Notes under the pieces: generated by a model
The model's input: only the letters and a program-made list of their open reading frames with translations
The model's database searches: none
Told to the model about the DNA's origin: nothing
Position numbers and translations under genes: made by a program
DNA from: Carettochelys insculpta
Lineage: Eukaryota > Chordata > Testudines > Carettochelyidae
Direction of reading: 5' to 3'
DNA: 64,000 bases
Assembly: GCF_033958435.1 (NCBI RefSeq)
Contig: NC_134137.1
Span: 60,466,001-60,530,000 of the forward strand
In this document: piece after piece, positions 55,339 through 63,852 of the stretch
Layout of the letters: each line of letters opens with the position of its first letter
Numbering within the stretch: position 1 is the first letter of the stretch

Positions 55339-56094
55339 GTCGTCCGCGCCATCAACTCCCTGCTCCTCCACAGGCTCGTGAGGCTTGGGGACCCAGATGA
55401 CGCCATCGCGGGCTTTGCCACCCTGGGCTTCCCCAATTGCTTCGGGGCTCTGGATGGGACCCACATCCCCATCCGTGCCCCGGAGCACAGTGGAGGACGC
55501 TACTTAAACAGGAAGGGCTACCACTCAGTGGTCCTCCAGGCCTTGGTGGACAGCTGGGGCCGTTTCTTGGACATTTATGTGGGCTGGCCTGGCAGCACCC
55601 ACGACGCCCGGGTATTCCGGAACTCGGGCCTGTGCCACCAGCTGGAGGTGGGGACCTACATCCCCCAGCGGGAGATCCCTGTGGGGGACACCACCATGCC
55701 CCTCTGCGTCATTGCAGATGCGGCATACCCCCTCCGGCCCTGGCTCATGCACCCGTACACGGGCCACCTGTCAGCCAGCCAGGAGCGCTTCAACATGCGC
55801 CTGAACCTCGTGCGCCAGGTGGTGGAGCGCACATTTGGCCGCCTCAAAGGGCACTGGAGGTGTCTCCTCACCCGCCTTGATGCGGGCCCCACCAACATCC
55901 CCCAGATTGTGGGCACGTGCAGTGCCCTCCACAACCTGGTGGAGAGCAAGGGGGAGGCCTTCTTTCAGGGCTGGGCTGTGGAGGCCGGCAGGGCTGATGT
56001 GCAGCCACCCGCTGCCCCCAGTCGCCAGGTGGACCCTGAAGGGACCCGGGTCCGGGAGGCACTGCAGGCCCAGTTCGACGAGGCTGCAGGGTGA
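55339..56094 (+). CDS. Harbinger DDE transposase exon 2 (HARBI1-like nuclease domain)
   Basis: 251 codons opening VVRAINSLLLHRLVRLGDPD. The catalytic region is complete. The first Asp is in NCFGALDGTHIPIRAP, the second Asp in VGWPGSTHDARVFRNSGL, and the Glu in VRQVVERTFGRLKGHWRCL, which together form the DDE triad of DDE_Tnp_4. PLRPWLMHPY and the HNLVE segment after the Glu are also family-typical. The tail (QFDEAAG) ends at TGA 56092-56094, with an AATAAA signal at 56199-56204. The enzyme would cut and paste the element by recognising its termini, in partnership with the Myb-like protein encoded opposite. It works in the nucleus. Confidence 0.9.
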   Translation, partial: VVRAINSLLLHRLVRLGDPDDAIAGFATLGFPNCFGALDGTHIPIRAPEHSGGRYLNRKGYHSVVLQALVDSWGRFLDIYVGWPGSTHDARVFRNSGLCHQLEVGTYIPQREIPVGDTTMPLCVIADAAYPLRPWLMHPYTGHLSASQERFNMRLNLVRQVVERTFGRLKGHWRCLLTRLDAGPTNIPQIVGTCSALHNLVESKGEAFFQGWAVEAGRADVQPPAAPSRQVDPEGTRVREALQAQFDEAAG

Positions 56095-56198
56095 ACGCTG
56101 GCAGACTCCCCACAGCACCCCCCCATCCTCCACAACACTCCCTGCCCCTACGCCCACACCACAGAGCACCCAAGAGCACACCCCGCACTTTTCTTGTA

Positions 56199-56204
56199 AA
56201 TAAA
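56199..56204 (+). promoter_or_regulatory. Poly(A) signal of the transposase gene
   Basis: AATAAA, 105 bp after the stop codon, followed by a TTTGTTCG-rich stretch. Confidence 0.6.
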
Positions 56205-56479
56205 AGCAGACATTTGTTCGTCAAATCAAATATCTGTAGAACTCTTATTATTATTATCATGACTAACTATTTACAGGCAAAATCAAAATTATATATATGT
56301 ATTATAAATAAGATAAGATGAAAGGGGAAGACAAGGAAGGGGAGAACTCTGTACATGGGGGGGCAGGGATCAGCATAACAACAGGGGTCTAATATAGAAA
56401 CTATTTACAAAACAACATTAAACTGAGGGGAATATATACAAAGGGGGAGGGGGGGGCCACGTCCTGGGCCCCACATCCC

Positions 56480-57039
56480 CTAATGTCCAGCGCTGGGGGT
56501 GGGCGGCCACGACCCACGCCTCGGCGTCAGCCCTGGCCGGGGCTGGCTGGGGGCCGGGCGGACCGGTAGATATGGCCGGCGGGTGTCAGCTGGCCCCAGG
56601 CCCCCCTCCACGGAAGGGCCCTCGGTGGCGTGTGGCGGTGCGACGGCGGATGGCGCAGTGGGTGGAGCAGCGGGTGGAGCAGGCAGGGCGGGCACAGCGG
56701 CGGCCGGCGCGGCATGGGGGGCCAGGTAGTCCGTGATACGGTCGAATGTCCGCATAAAGGCCCCCCATGCCTCCTGGCGCCAGGCCAGCACCCGCTCCTG
56801 TAGTTGGAGGCGGCGCTCCTCCACCCGCAGCCGCTGCTCGGCAACCTCCAGCTGCCAATGATGGATGGCCAGCAGCTGGGGGTCCGTCGCTGTTGGGTGG
56901 TGGTGCTGGGTCCGCCGTCGTCCCCGCCGTAGGGCTGGTTGGTTCTCTGCCGAGGGGCTGGCCTGGAGTGATGGCCCCGGTGGGCTGTCCTGGACCACTG
57001 ACACCTCGCTGGCACTCTCCAGTCCTTCCGATGGTGCAG
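56480..57039 (-). CDS. Harbinger Myb/SANT-like protein, exon 2
   Basis: Minus strand from the acceptor TTCCGCAG (exon starts at 57039) to TAG at 56480. It encodes APSEGLESASEVSVVQDSP, the charged RRGRRRTQHHH, a long helix HWQLEVAEQRLRVEERRLQL, QERVLAWRQEAWGAFMRTF and DRITDYLAPH, then an A/P-rich tail. The Q/E/R helix is typical of the C-terminal part of the Harbinger-borne Myb-like proteins and probably mediates contact with the transposase (inference). Phase 1 at the junction joins the TCA-G of exon 1 to CT, giving Ala. Confidence 0.8.
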
Positions 57040-57402
57040 CTGCGGAACACGGGGTGTGGGGGGAGTGGAGACAGCCGTTAGTGTGGGCCCCGAGCCGTGG
57101 CCCTTGTCCCCCCACCCCTCTGCTGCTGGTTCCCCATCCCCGTCCCCGGGAGATGCTGCTGCTGCTGCTGATGGGTGTCCCCCCCCTCCCCCCCCCAGGG
57201 GACCCTAGAGGTTCTGCTCCCCCCAGCCCTGGGGATGGGGGCATGGCACTGTCGTGCTGGGGGGCAGGGGCTGATGCACTCTTCTGAGGGACATGCCACT
57301 GCTGTCCTTGGGGCCATGGTCATCTGGGCATGTGGAGGGCTCTGGTCATATCTATTACCCCCGCCCCTCAACCCCGGGGGTGTGCACCAGGGGGGTACAT
57401 AC
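57040..57402 (-). other. Intron of the Harbinger Myb-like gene (363 bp)
   Basis: Minus-strand GTATGT donor (57402 downward) and CCGTGTTCCGCAG acceptor (ending 57040), phase 1. It contains a GCTGCTGCTGCTGCTGATG run on the plus strand near 57154. Confidence 0.7.
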
Positions 57403-57937
57403 CTGATGGTCCACTCCCACGGTCGGGGGCCACCTGGGGGGCAGACGCCCGGCTGGAGCTCCGCGATGGGATGGCGATCCTCAGGCCGGCGTCGCTGGAG
57501 GAGGACTCCCCCTCCTCCTCCTCCTCCTCCGGTGCCCCGGGGGTGGGCTCCTGGGGGGGTCCCTGGGGTATGGGGCTTGCCTCCGGGGTGGACTCCACCT
57601 CCGGGGCCTGCTGGGGCTCGTTGGCTGAGGTATCAAGAGTGGCCAGAGGGGAGGAGGTGTGCCGGGGGCCCAGGATGGCCCTGAGCTTCCTGTAAAAGGG
57701 GCAAGTGACGGGGGTGGCCCCAGATCGGCCGGCCACATCCCGGGCCCAGGCGTAACCCTGCCACAGCTCCTTCACTTTCCTGCGTACATGATCCAGAGTG
57801 CGGGCAGGGTGACCCCGGGCGGCCAGGCCCTCGGCCAGCCGAGCGAACGCATCCGCATTCCGCCTCTTGCTCCCTATTACCTGGAGCACCTCCTCCTCAC
57901 TCCAGAGCCCCAGCAGGTCCCGAAGCTCGGCCTCCAT
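57403..57937 (-). CDS. Harbinger Myb/SANT-like DNA-binding protein, exon 1
   Basis: Minus strand, first ATG 57937: MEAELRDLLGLWSEEEVLQV, then SKRRNADAFARLAEGLAARG, DHVRRKVKELWQGYAWARDV, GATPVTCPFYRKLRAILG and an acidic serine-rich tail with E-E-E-E-E-E-G-E-S-S-S-S. This is a trihelix/Myb-SANT (MADF-like) fold of about 90 residues: tryptophans at positions equivalent to helix 1 and the R-K-V-K-E-L helix 3. The conserved W just upstream of the first ATG (SWMEAEL, with M where T is usual) and an open frame up to 58093 suggest the native start lies further upstream or in another exon. The exon ends at the donor after CCATCAG. The protein would help import or position the transposase at the element ends. 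Confidence 0.8.
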
Positions 57938-58295
57938 CCAGGAGGGGCCCCACTGCCGCTTCCCCGCCTGGCTGCCAGCCTGCGAGCCCTGGCTCCCCTT
58001 GGGGAGGGTGCCCTGGGGGCACTTAGGGGGCTGGGGGGGCAGCCATCGCAGCGCTGGAGGGGGTTTTCTGGCTGCAGAAGAGCGTGCAGGCTAGCCGCGT
58101 GGCAATGCTGCTGCCTGCATGCTCTCTCAGCTTCCTGCACAGGAAGGCAGGGGGCGGGGAGCTTTAAGGGGCCGCTGTACACAGCGACCATTGAGCTCAG
58201 GGGCTGGAGAGAGCATCTCTCAACCCCTCAGCTGATGGCCGCCATGGCGGACCCTGCAATTTCGATGTTGTGGGACGTGCAACGACTACACGTTC

Positions 58296-58324
58296 CCTAC
58301 TTCGACGCTGAACGTCGAAGTAGG
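58296..58324. repeat. Right subterminal hairpin of Harbinger
   Basis: CCTACTTCGACG and CGTCGAAGTAGG form a perfect 12-bp stem with a 5-base loop. The core repeats the left hairpin. The TACTTCGA word recurs near 58450-58462 next to the terminus. Confidence 0.65.
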
Positions 58325-58829
58325 GCGCTATTCCCATCTCCTGATGGGGATAGCGACTTTGACGTCTCGCCGCCTTACGTCGATGTTAACTTCGAAATAG
58401 CGCCGAACACGTGTAGCCATGACGGGCGCTATTTCGAAGTTGGCACCGCTACTTCGAAGTAGCCAGCACGTGTAGACGCGGCCAGAGAGTGTTGGCTGAT
58501 GGTCCTTTCCCAGACTTAGCAAGTGTAACTGTTCTGATTTTTTTTCCTGAATGTACAATATGGATTTAGTCAGAACACAAGAGCCGTACAGCTACCATTA
58601 GTGCATTTTGATATTTGATCACAGATTAAATCTGACTTCTGAAGACACGCTCACTAAAAGGTTGAATTAAAGTGCCTTAATTGTGCATTTCCATACCTCC
58701 CTTCAGCACTCGGAGAGTGAATGCTGTAATTGGGGAAGGAGATGATGCATTGTTCATGCATAACATAGCTATCGCCCTGGCTACATGGCCCTCACTCCTG
58801 CAGTATAATAAGTGCCTCATTGTCACTAT

Positions 58830-58990
58830 AATGTTTTATCCTCATCACACTCCTGCGAGATAGGGATGGACGCACTATCCCTATTTCACAAATGGAGAAA
58901 TGAGCCACAGGGTACACTAAGAAACTTGTTCATGGTCACACAGGATGTCTGTGGTAGAACTGGGAAATGGATCCAGTACAGGGGAGGTTT
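58830..58990 (-). repeat. MIR-like SINE, minus strand
   Basis: TTTTATCCTCATCACACTCC, CTATTTCACAAATGGAGAAA, TGGTCACACAGGATGTCTG and TGGTAGAACTGGGAAATGG are the MIR pattern in reverse. Confidence 0.75.
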
Positions 58991-59094
58991 GCATTGTTTG
59001 GGTGCCTCATTTGTGCACTTCTGAATCTTAAGCTGTCTTGATTTCTTCAAGTTTCATCATAACTGTTGAATGTAGCTATGGTGAGCAAGACATA

Positions 59095-59350
59095 AGACTA
59101 TAACAGAATTTAAGAAAGAGCTAGATAAATTCATGGAGGTTAGGTCCCTAAAAGGCTATTAGCCAAGGGTAGGAAGGGTGTTCCTGGCCTCTGATTGTCA
59201 GAGGCTGGAGATGGATGGCAGGAGACAAATCGCTTGATCATTGTCTTCGGTCCACCCCCTCTGGGGCACCTGACACTGGCCAATGTTGGCAGACAGGCTA
59301 TTGGGCTGGATGGACCTTTGGTCTGACCCAGTATGGCCATTCTTATGAAG
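59095..59350 (+). mobile_element. CR1 3' UTR fragment
   Basis: Begins in the C-terminal TTTAAGAAAGAGCTAGATAA phrase, passes ATGGCAGGAGACAAATCGCT and GACCTTTGGTCTGACCCAGT, and ends in the CR1 terminal ATTCTTATG at 59340-59348. Confidence 0.85.
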
Positions 59351-59828
59351 AGCAACAAGAATGATTAAAGGTCTAGAGAACATGAGCTATGGGGAAAGAC
59401 TGAAAGAACTGGGATTGTTTAGTTTAGAAAAGAGAAGACTGAGAGGGGACATGATAGCTGTTTATAAGTACCTAAAAGACTGTTACGAGGAGGAGGGTAA
59501 AATTGTTCTTCTTAGCCTCTGAAAATAGGACAAGAAGCTGCAGCAAGAGAGGTTTAGGTTGGACGTTAGGAGAAACTTCCTAACTGTCAGGGTGGTTAAA
59601 CACTAGAATAAATTGCCTAGGGAGGTTGTGAAATTGCCGTCACTGGAGATATTTATGAGCAGGTTAGATAGACATCTATCAGGGATGATCTAGATGGTGA
59701 TTGGTCCTGCCATGAGGGCAGGGGACTGGACTTGATGACCTCTTGAGGTCCCTTGCAGTTCTAGTATCGGGGGGTAGCCGTGTTAGTCTGGATCTGTAAC
59801 AGCAATGAAGGGTCCTGTGGCATGAAAT

Positions 59829-60578
59829 GTGACACGTAGCCTCTTACTACAGGACAAGCCCAAGAGAGAAACCAACAGAACACCACTAGCCATCACCTAC
59901 AGTCCTCAGCTAAAACCTCTACAGCGCATCATCAGGGATTTACAACCCATCCTGGACAATGATCCCCCACTTTCACAGGCCTTGGGAGGCAGACCAGTCC
60001 TTGCCCACAGACAACCTGCCAACCTGAAGCAAATCCTAACCAGCAACTATACACCGCACCACAGTCACTCTAACTCAGGAACCCATCCATGCAACAAACC
60101 TCATTGCCAGCTCTGCCCACATATCTACACCAGCGACACCATTACAGGACCTAACCGGATCAGCCACACCATCGTGGGTTCATTCAGCTGCACATCTACC
60201 AATATAATTTATGCCATCATGTGCCAGCAATGCCCCTCTGCAATATACATTGGACAAACTGGACAGTCTCTACGTAAAAGAATAAACACACACAAATCAC
60301 ATATCAGAAATGGCAATATACAAAAACCCATAGGAGAGCACTTCAATCTCCCAGGCCCCACAGTAGCAGACTTAAAAGTAGCTATCCTACAGCAAAGAAA
60401 TTTCAGGACCAGACTCCAAAGAGAAATTTCTGAGCTACAATTCATCTGCAAATTCGACGCCCTCAGCTCAGGCTTAAACAAAGACTGCAAATGGCTGGCT
60501 AAACACAGAAGCAGCTTCCCCTCCCTTGGTGTTCACACCTCCAGATCAACTGCTGGTAGTAAGCCTCACCCTTGCTGA
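59829..60578 (+). CDS. PLE protein C-terminal part with GIY-YIG endonuclease (partial)
   Basis: An open frame of 249 codons to TGA at 60576-60578. Its N-terminal 90 or so residues (ITYSPQLKPLQRIIRDLQPI, GGRPVLAHRQPANLKQIL) are the linker after the lost reverse transcriptase. A Cys-rich segment follows, CNKPHCQLCPHI, then FSCTSTNIIYAIMCQQCPSA. The GIY-YIG nuclease core is IYIGQTGQSLRKRINTHKSH, with EHFN and ADLKVAILQQ downstream and ERxIxEL-type RLQREISELQF. The first codon is not a true start because the copy is 5'-truncated. In PLEs this nuclease nicks DNA to prime reverse transcription. The frame is unbroken, so the copy is fairly young. Confidence 0.88.
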   Translation: MTRSLLLQDKPKRETNRTPLAITYSPQLKPLQRIIRDLQPILDNDPPLSQALGGRPVLAHRQPANLKQILTSNYTPHHSHSNSGTHPCNKPHCQLCPHIYTSDTITGPNRISHTIVGSFSCTSTNIIYAIMCQQCPSAIYIGQTGQSLRKRINTHKSHIRNGNIQKPIGEHFNLPGPTVADLKVAILQQRNFRTRLQREISELQFICKFDALSSGLNKDCKWLAKHRSSFPSLGVHTSRSTAGSKPHPC

Positions 60579-60643
60579 CTGAGCTAACCTTGTTATCCCC
60601 ACCCTTGCTCTGTCTTATTTATACCTGGCCCTGCAGATTTCCA

Positions 60644-60710
60644 AGACCAGCATCTGATGAAGTGAGTCTGTGCTCACGAAAGCTCATGCTCAAAACTTTT
60701 CTGTTAGTCT
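60644..60710 (+). ncRNA. Hammerhead-ribozyme-like motif of the PLE
   Basis: Core: CTGATGA (60654-60660), one extra A, stem II GTGAG/CTCAC with loop TCTGTG (60662-60677), GAA (60678-60680), stem III AGC/GCT with loop TCAT (60681-60690), cleavage base C at 60691. Stem I can form from AGAC-CAG (60644-60650) and CTG-TTA-GTCT (60701-60710) around an internal loop. PLEs are known to carry hammerheads in their terminal repeats. The extra A after CUGAUGA is not canonical and is shared by every copy in this window, so activity is uncertain. Confidence 0.65.
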
Positions 60711-61149
60711 ATAAGGTGCCACAGGACCCTTCGTTGCTCTTGCAGTTCTAGTGTTCTATGATTCTATGAATCAGGGTTTCCTGGGTTTATACTGATTATT
60801 ATGGGTGGTAGTTATCATATCCCTGTAATGTTGTTTTAACTTCAAGTTACTAATATGTGCTCACAGACTTACCTATCCTGTATCCCAATATTGGTCTATG
60901 AATTATTTAGCCTCAATTGCCACTTCATCTACTGAGGGTTCCAGCACCAAGGCTCTGGCATACAGTCTTGGCACTCCCGGAGCTAACAAAATCAAATAGA
61001 GGCAAACTTATGGTTACAACAGCCAGGATTGCCTTTTTGTTAAGAAGGTGGTGTCGTTAGATGTTATTCCCACGCACTCCGAGTCCGTCTGCACTCGAGG
61101 TGGGATTTTCAGATCAGGTTGTCAGGCCCATTGTAGCTCTGCTAGAATT

Positions 61150-61502
61150 ACGGCGACCATATCTCCCTGTCCCAAATACGGGACAGGGAGATATGGGGGG
61201 AGGAGTTGCTCCTCCAAGCCCCAGGGAGCCAAGAAGGAGGCAGCAGCCACCCACCTTCCCCGAACTCCAGGCTGCAGTAGCCCCCAGTGCTTCCGGGAGT
61301 CCCAAGGAAGCAGCAGGGACAGGGCAGCCACGGCGCTTCCCCCCACCTTCCCCAAGCCTCAGCGGTAGGGACGGGGCAGCCACAGCTGCCAGTGGAAAAC
61401 ATGGGACAGATAGTCCCTTTTCTAAAGCAAGTAAGGATGCCTTTTCGGTGTTCCAAATACGGGACCGTCCTGCCAGAAGCAGGATGGATGGTCACCTGGA
61501 TA
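61150..61502. mobile_element. Non-autonomous element with G-CGACCATAT ends
   Basis: The left end GGCGACCATATCTCCCTGTC is followed by an internal hairpin (CTCCCTGTCCC...GGGACAGGGAG, about 61165-61190). The right end is CGGGACCGTCCTGCCAG then GATGGTCACCTGG. It is the same family as 49284-49890. No coding capacity. Confidence 0.6.
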
Positions 61503-62327
61503 GAATGCTAACAACAGAAGGGTGGCTGTGGGGATGAAAGGAGCTATGCTTCCCCTCGTCCCCCTGAGTACGTGTCAGGTGGGATTGTATGTGGCCAGCC
61601 CCGCTGCTTGCACTGCCCTGGCTACACTTCTGATGTACCCAAGCTGGAGATTACACTGCCAGCTCCAGTGTAGACATAACCCATGAGCCAGATTCAGCTA
61701 CAGCTCACTGCTTCTCTTGGCCTTAGCTCAGTGCTCAGTCAGTGCTACTACACAGACTCGGTGTCCCAGACAGTCAGGGGATGCATTGATTCAGTACATC
61801 TTAAACAGACTTGGCCTGGCCATAGCTTAAAACTGTTTGACTACCCTAAGGGAGAGTGCAGGTGGGATGAATGGGGCTGCCAGGACCGAGGCTAATGTAG
61901 GGAGGTGATGTTGACATGGAGGCATCATTTACACATGGGCAGCCAGTCTTCAGAAATGGAGGGGCGGCGAGAATCTGACCTTTTGCTGTTTAATATCCTC
62001 TCCCTGTAATAGATTTTAATGTAGGAAACTTTGAGATGAAAATGTGGCATTTGTGCTATGGTATTAGCCCAGAGCTGTAAGTAACATCCCACGTGAGGCG
62101 CAGAGTCCTGGTTGAAATTAAGAGAGACTGTCGATATAATACAATATTGCCACGGGATAATGGTTTCTGACAGCTACATATATCTAGGAAGGCATTTTGA
62201 GGAAGATTAAATGTCAAGGCAAAATGCAGACATTTATTATCCAAGCAAAGGACACTGATTCTTGTATAATATTGTGTCACAAAGATCTATTGCAATGATT
62301 TGATTTCTGTTGATCTAATTATTGATT
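61503..62327. other. No gene recognised
   Basis: Unassigned intron sequence with short frames only. Confidence 0.45.
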
Positions 62328-62998
62328 TGTAGGGTCCTACCAAATTCATGGCCATGAAAAACTCATCCAAGGCCCTTAAATCTGGTCTTTCCTGTGAAAT
62401 CTGGCTATTATTGGGGGTGGTGGTATTGCCACCCTTATTTCTGACACTCCCCTTGGAGCTGGGCAGCCAGAGAGTTGTGGTGGCTGGCCAGGCACTCGGT
62501 CCAGAAGGTAGCATCATTGTTAAGAGCAGTGAGGAAGTAAGGGTGGCATGGGATAATGAGGCATGGCATGCCACCCTTCTGTGCTGCTGCTGATGGGAGC
62601 ATTGCCTTCAGAGCTGGCAGCAACTGCTGATCTCCAGCTGCCCAGCTTTAAAGGCAGCACCATTGCCAGCAGCAACAAAGAAAGGCAGCATGATACGATA
62701 TTGCCCCCCTTACTTCTCTGCTGCTGCCAGCAATGGCACTTCTTCAAAGCTGGGTTCCTGCCCAGCAGCTGCCACTCCCTAGCTGCTCTGCTCTGAAGGC
62801 CATGTCAAAGTAAGCGTGACAATACTGCGAATTCCTCTCCCTCCCCCCGGCCTGGCCATCTTTTGAGTTAGGATCCCCATGGTTACAACACAGTGAAATT
62901 TAAGATTCCAATATCACAAACAATAAAATTCAAGATTTTTTTCAATGCTGTGTCTGTGAAATTTACCAAAACGGACAGTGAATTTGGTGGGATTCCGC
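62328..62998. mobile_element. DNA transposon with GGTCCTACCAAATTCA ends
   Basis: The left end TAGGGTCCTACCAAATTCAT and right end GTGAATTTGGTGGGATTCC are inverted copies. Internally a GCTGCTG-rich hairpin-like core has two facing copies of the GAGCTGGGCAGC/GCTGCCCAGC word (near 62457 and 62635). The copy at 28851 is related. The superfamily is not certain. Confidence 0.6.
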
Positions 62999-62999
62999 T

Positions 63000-63769
63000 G
63001 ATGTGCATCCAATCATGTGGCCCTAGTTAAAGAGAAGATTGCTAGATATTTTCTAAAGTTAAAAAATCTGTAACCATGCAAATAATATTGCAGACTAACA
63101 GTCATAAAAATACCTCACCAATATTTCCGAACAATAGAAATTTGAGAGTATTCCAACCACTTGGTTATTTATGTACTTTCACATTTTAACAAGTAGGTCT
63201 TAAATATTGTCATTAAAAATTCCAAAAATCAAAGCTCAGGATGGAATGACTCTTTAGAGCAGCATTCATCTCCTTGGGCAGGCAGGATAGCTCCTGACAG
63301 CACATTTCCTGTGAATTGTCTCGACTGCAGTTGAGCTATGGAGCGAAGGAAGTTCTTCCAAAGACTGAAGCTCTTGGCTCACAGGCTGCTGAGAAGCTGG
63401 ACATAGGAACTGTCGGGAAAGAGTTTGTTTGAGGCCAGCTCTATATTTAAATACCCTTCACAAAAAATGAACAGTGCTGTAAACACATGCATCTGGCTCA
63501 CATAAGTAACCCCATGATCTTGATTATTTTACCTTTATTCGGTTTCTTCCTTTCCCTGCCTTTTTGTATACTCATTATCCTCATTTATGTCCTGTCTGAC
63601 ACAAAGCCCATTTAATGCAGTCCCACTCCCCTTAGTGTTGATTGGATCAGCAGCTTATGTATGAGCACAACACTGCACTTACTGCATTTTTACCATTTTT
63701 TTGTAAAGCATAAACTGCCATTTTGGCCACAAAAGGCAATAAACAATATTATATATTTTTTGTATTCAG
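63000..63769. other. No gene recognised (end of intron 2)
   Basis: AT-rich intron end with an A/T-rich stretch before the polypyrimidine tract and acceptor. Confidence 0.5.
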
Positions 63770-63852
63770 GAATGAAGTTTTTGGAAGACTGCCCACTTCA
63801 ACCATTAATTCCATTATATCTGCTGGTGGGTGGTGTTGTCGGCAGTTTAAAG
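63770..63852 (+). CDS. TMEM272: TMEM272-like gene, third coding exon
   Basis: Acceptor TTTTTTGTATTCAG (ends 63769), then GA completes the Gly begun in exon 2, followed by MKFLEDCPLQPLIPLYLLVG and GVVGSLK. F-L-x-D-C-P-x-Q-P-x-I-P-x-Y-L-L-V-G-G is the signature of the TMEM272 family, covering the loop after helix 1 and the start of helix 2. The proposed donor is TTTAAAG|GTATTG at 63852/63853 (phase 0). The frame remains open for another 36 codons, so intron retention or a longer exon cannot be excluded. The remaining exons lie beyond the window. Together the three exons give 67 residues. Confidence 0.82.

Larger units (their letters stand above)
53530..58483. mobile_element. Harbinger (PIF/Harbinger) DNA transposon, nearly complete, with nested CR1
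   Basis: Left end GGCTACGTCTACACGTGC (53530) and right end GCACGTGTAGACGCGGCC (58483) are inverted repeats with two mismatches. AGA flanks both sides (53527-53529 and 58484-58486), a 3-bp duplication as expected for this superfamily. Two converging genes are inside: a HARBI1-like DDE transposase (plus) and a Myb/SANT-like DNA-binding partner (minus). This is the classic Harbinger pair. A CR1 fragment splits the left flank of the transposase gene. Without it the element would be about 4.1 kb. Subterminal hairpins lie at 53609-53629 and 58296-58324. One frameshift in the transposase and the CR1 insertion make this copy non-autonomous. Confidence 0.92.
59766..60739 (+). mobile_element. Penelope-like retroelement (PLE), 5'-truncated, in CR1
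   Basis: The insert is bounded by the repeated CR1 sequence TTGCAGTTCTAGT (59753-59765 and 60740-60752), a 13-bp target duplication in which TTGCAG may be shared with the PLE end. The left side (59766-59822) is an inverted copy of the PLE terminus (GTAGCCGTGTTAGTCTGG..). Then comes the endonuclease-end ORF, a short 3' UTR, the hammerhead-like motif and the terminal ATAAGGTGCCACAGGACCC. The inverted terminal piece on the left is typical of PLE insertions. The RT domain is absent. Confidence 0.85.
59351..60776 (+). mobile_element. Second CR1 3' end, split by a Penelope-like element
   Basis: 59351-59765 reads the CR1 thumb/C-terminal region (GAGCAACAAGAATGATTAAA, then GAGGGGACATGATAGCTG and TGGACGTTAGGAGAAACTTC). 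It reaches the tail TGACCTCTTGAGGTCCCTTG. The last bases continue after the PLE at 60740-60776 with TTCTAGTGTTCTATGATTCT, the CR1 terminal repeat. It abuts the preceding CR1 fragment head-to-tail. Confidence 0.85.
52138..63769 (+). other. Intron 2 of the TMEM272-like gene (11.6 kb)
   Basis: Bounded by GTAAGTCT at 52138 and TTTTTTGTATTCAG ending 63769, phase 1. About 6.5 kb of it is the Harbinger element and the CR1/PLE nest. Gene-free, unnamed parts are 52.41-52.78, 52.96-53.53, 58.48-58.83, 60.78-61.15, 61.50-62.33 and 63.0-63.77 kb. Confidence 0.8.

Noticed and set aside
56499..57287. Plus-strand frames of 76-140 codons within Harbinger
   Set aside because: Shadows of the minus-strand Myb-like gene in very GC-rich DNA.
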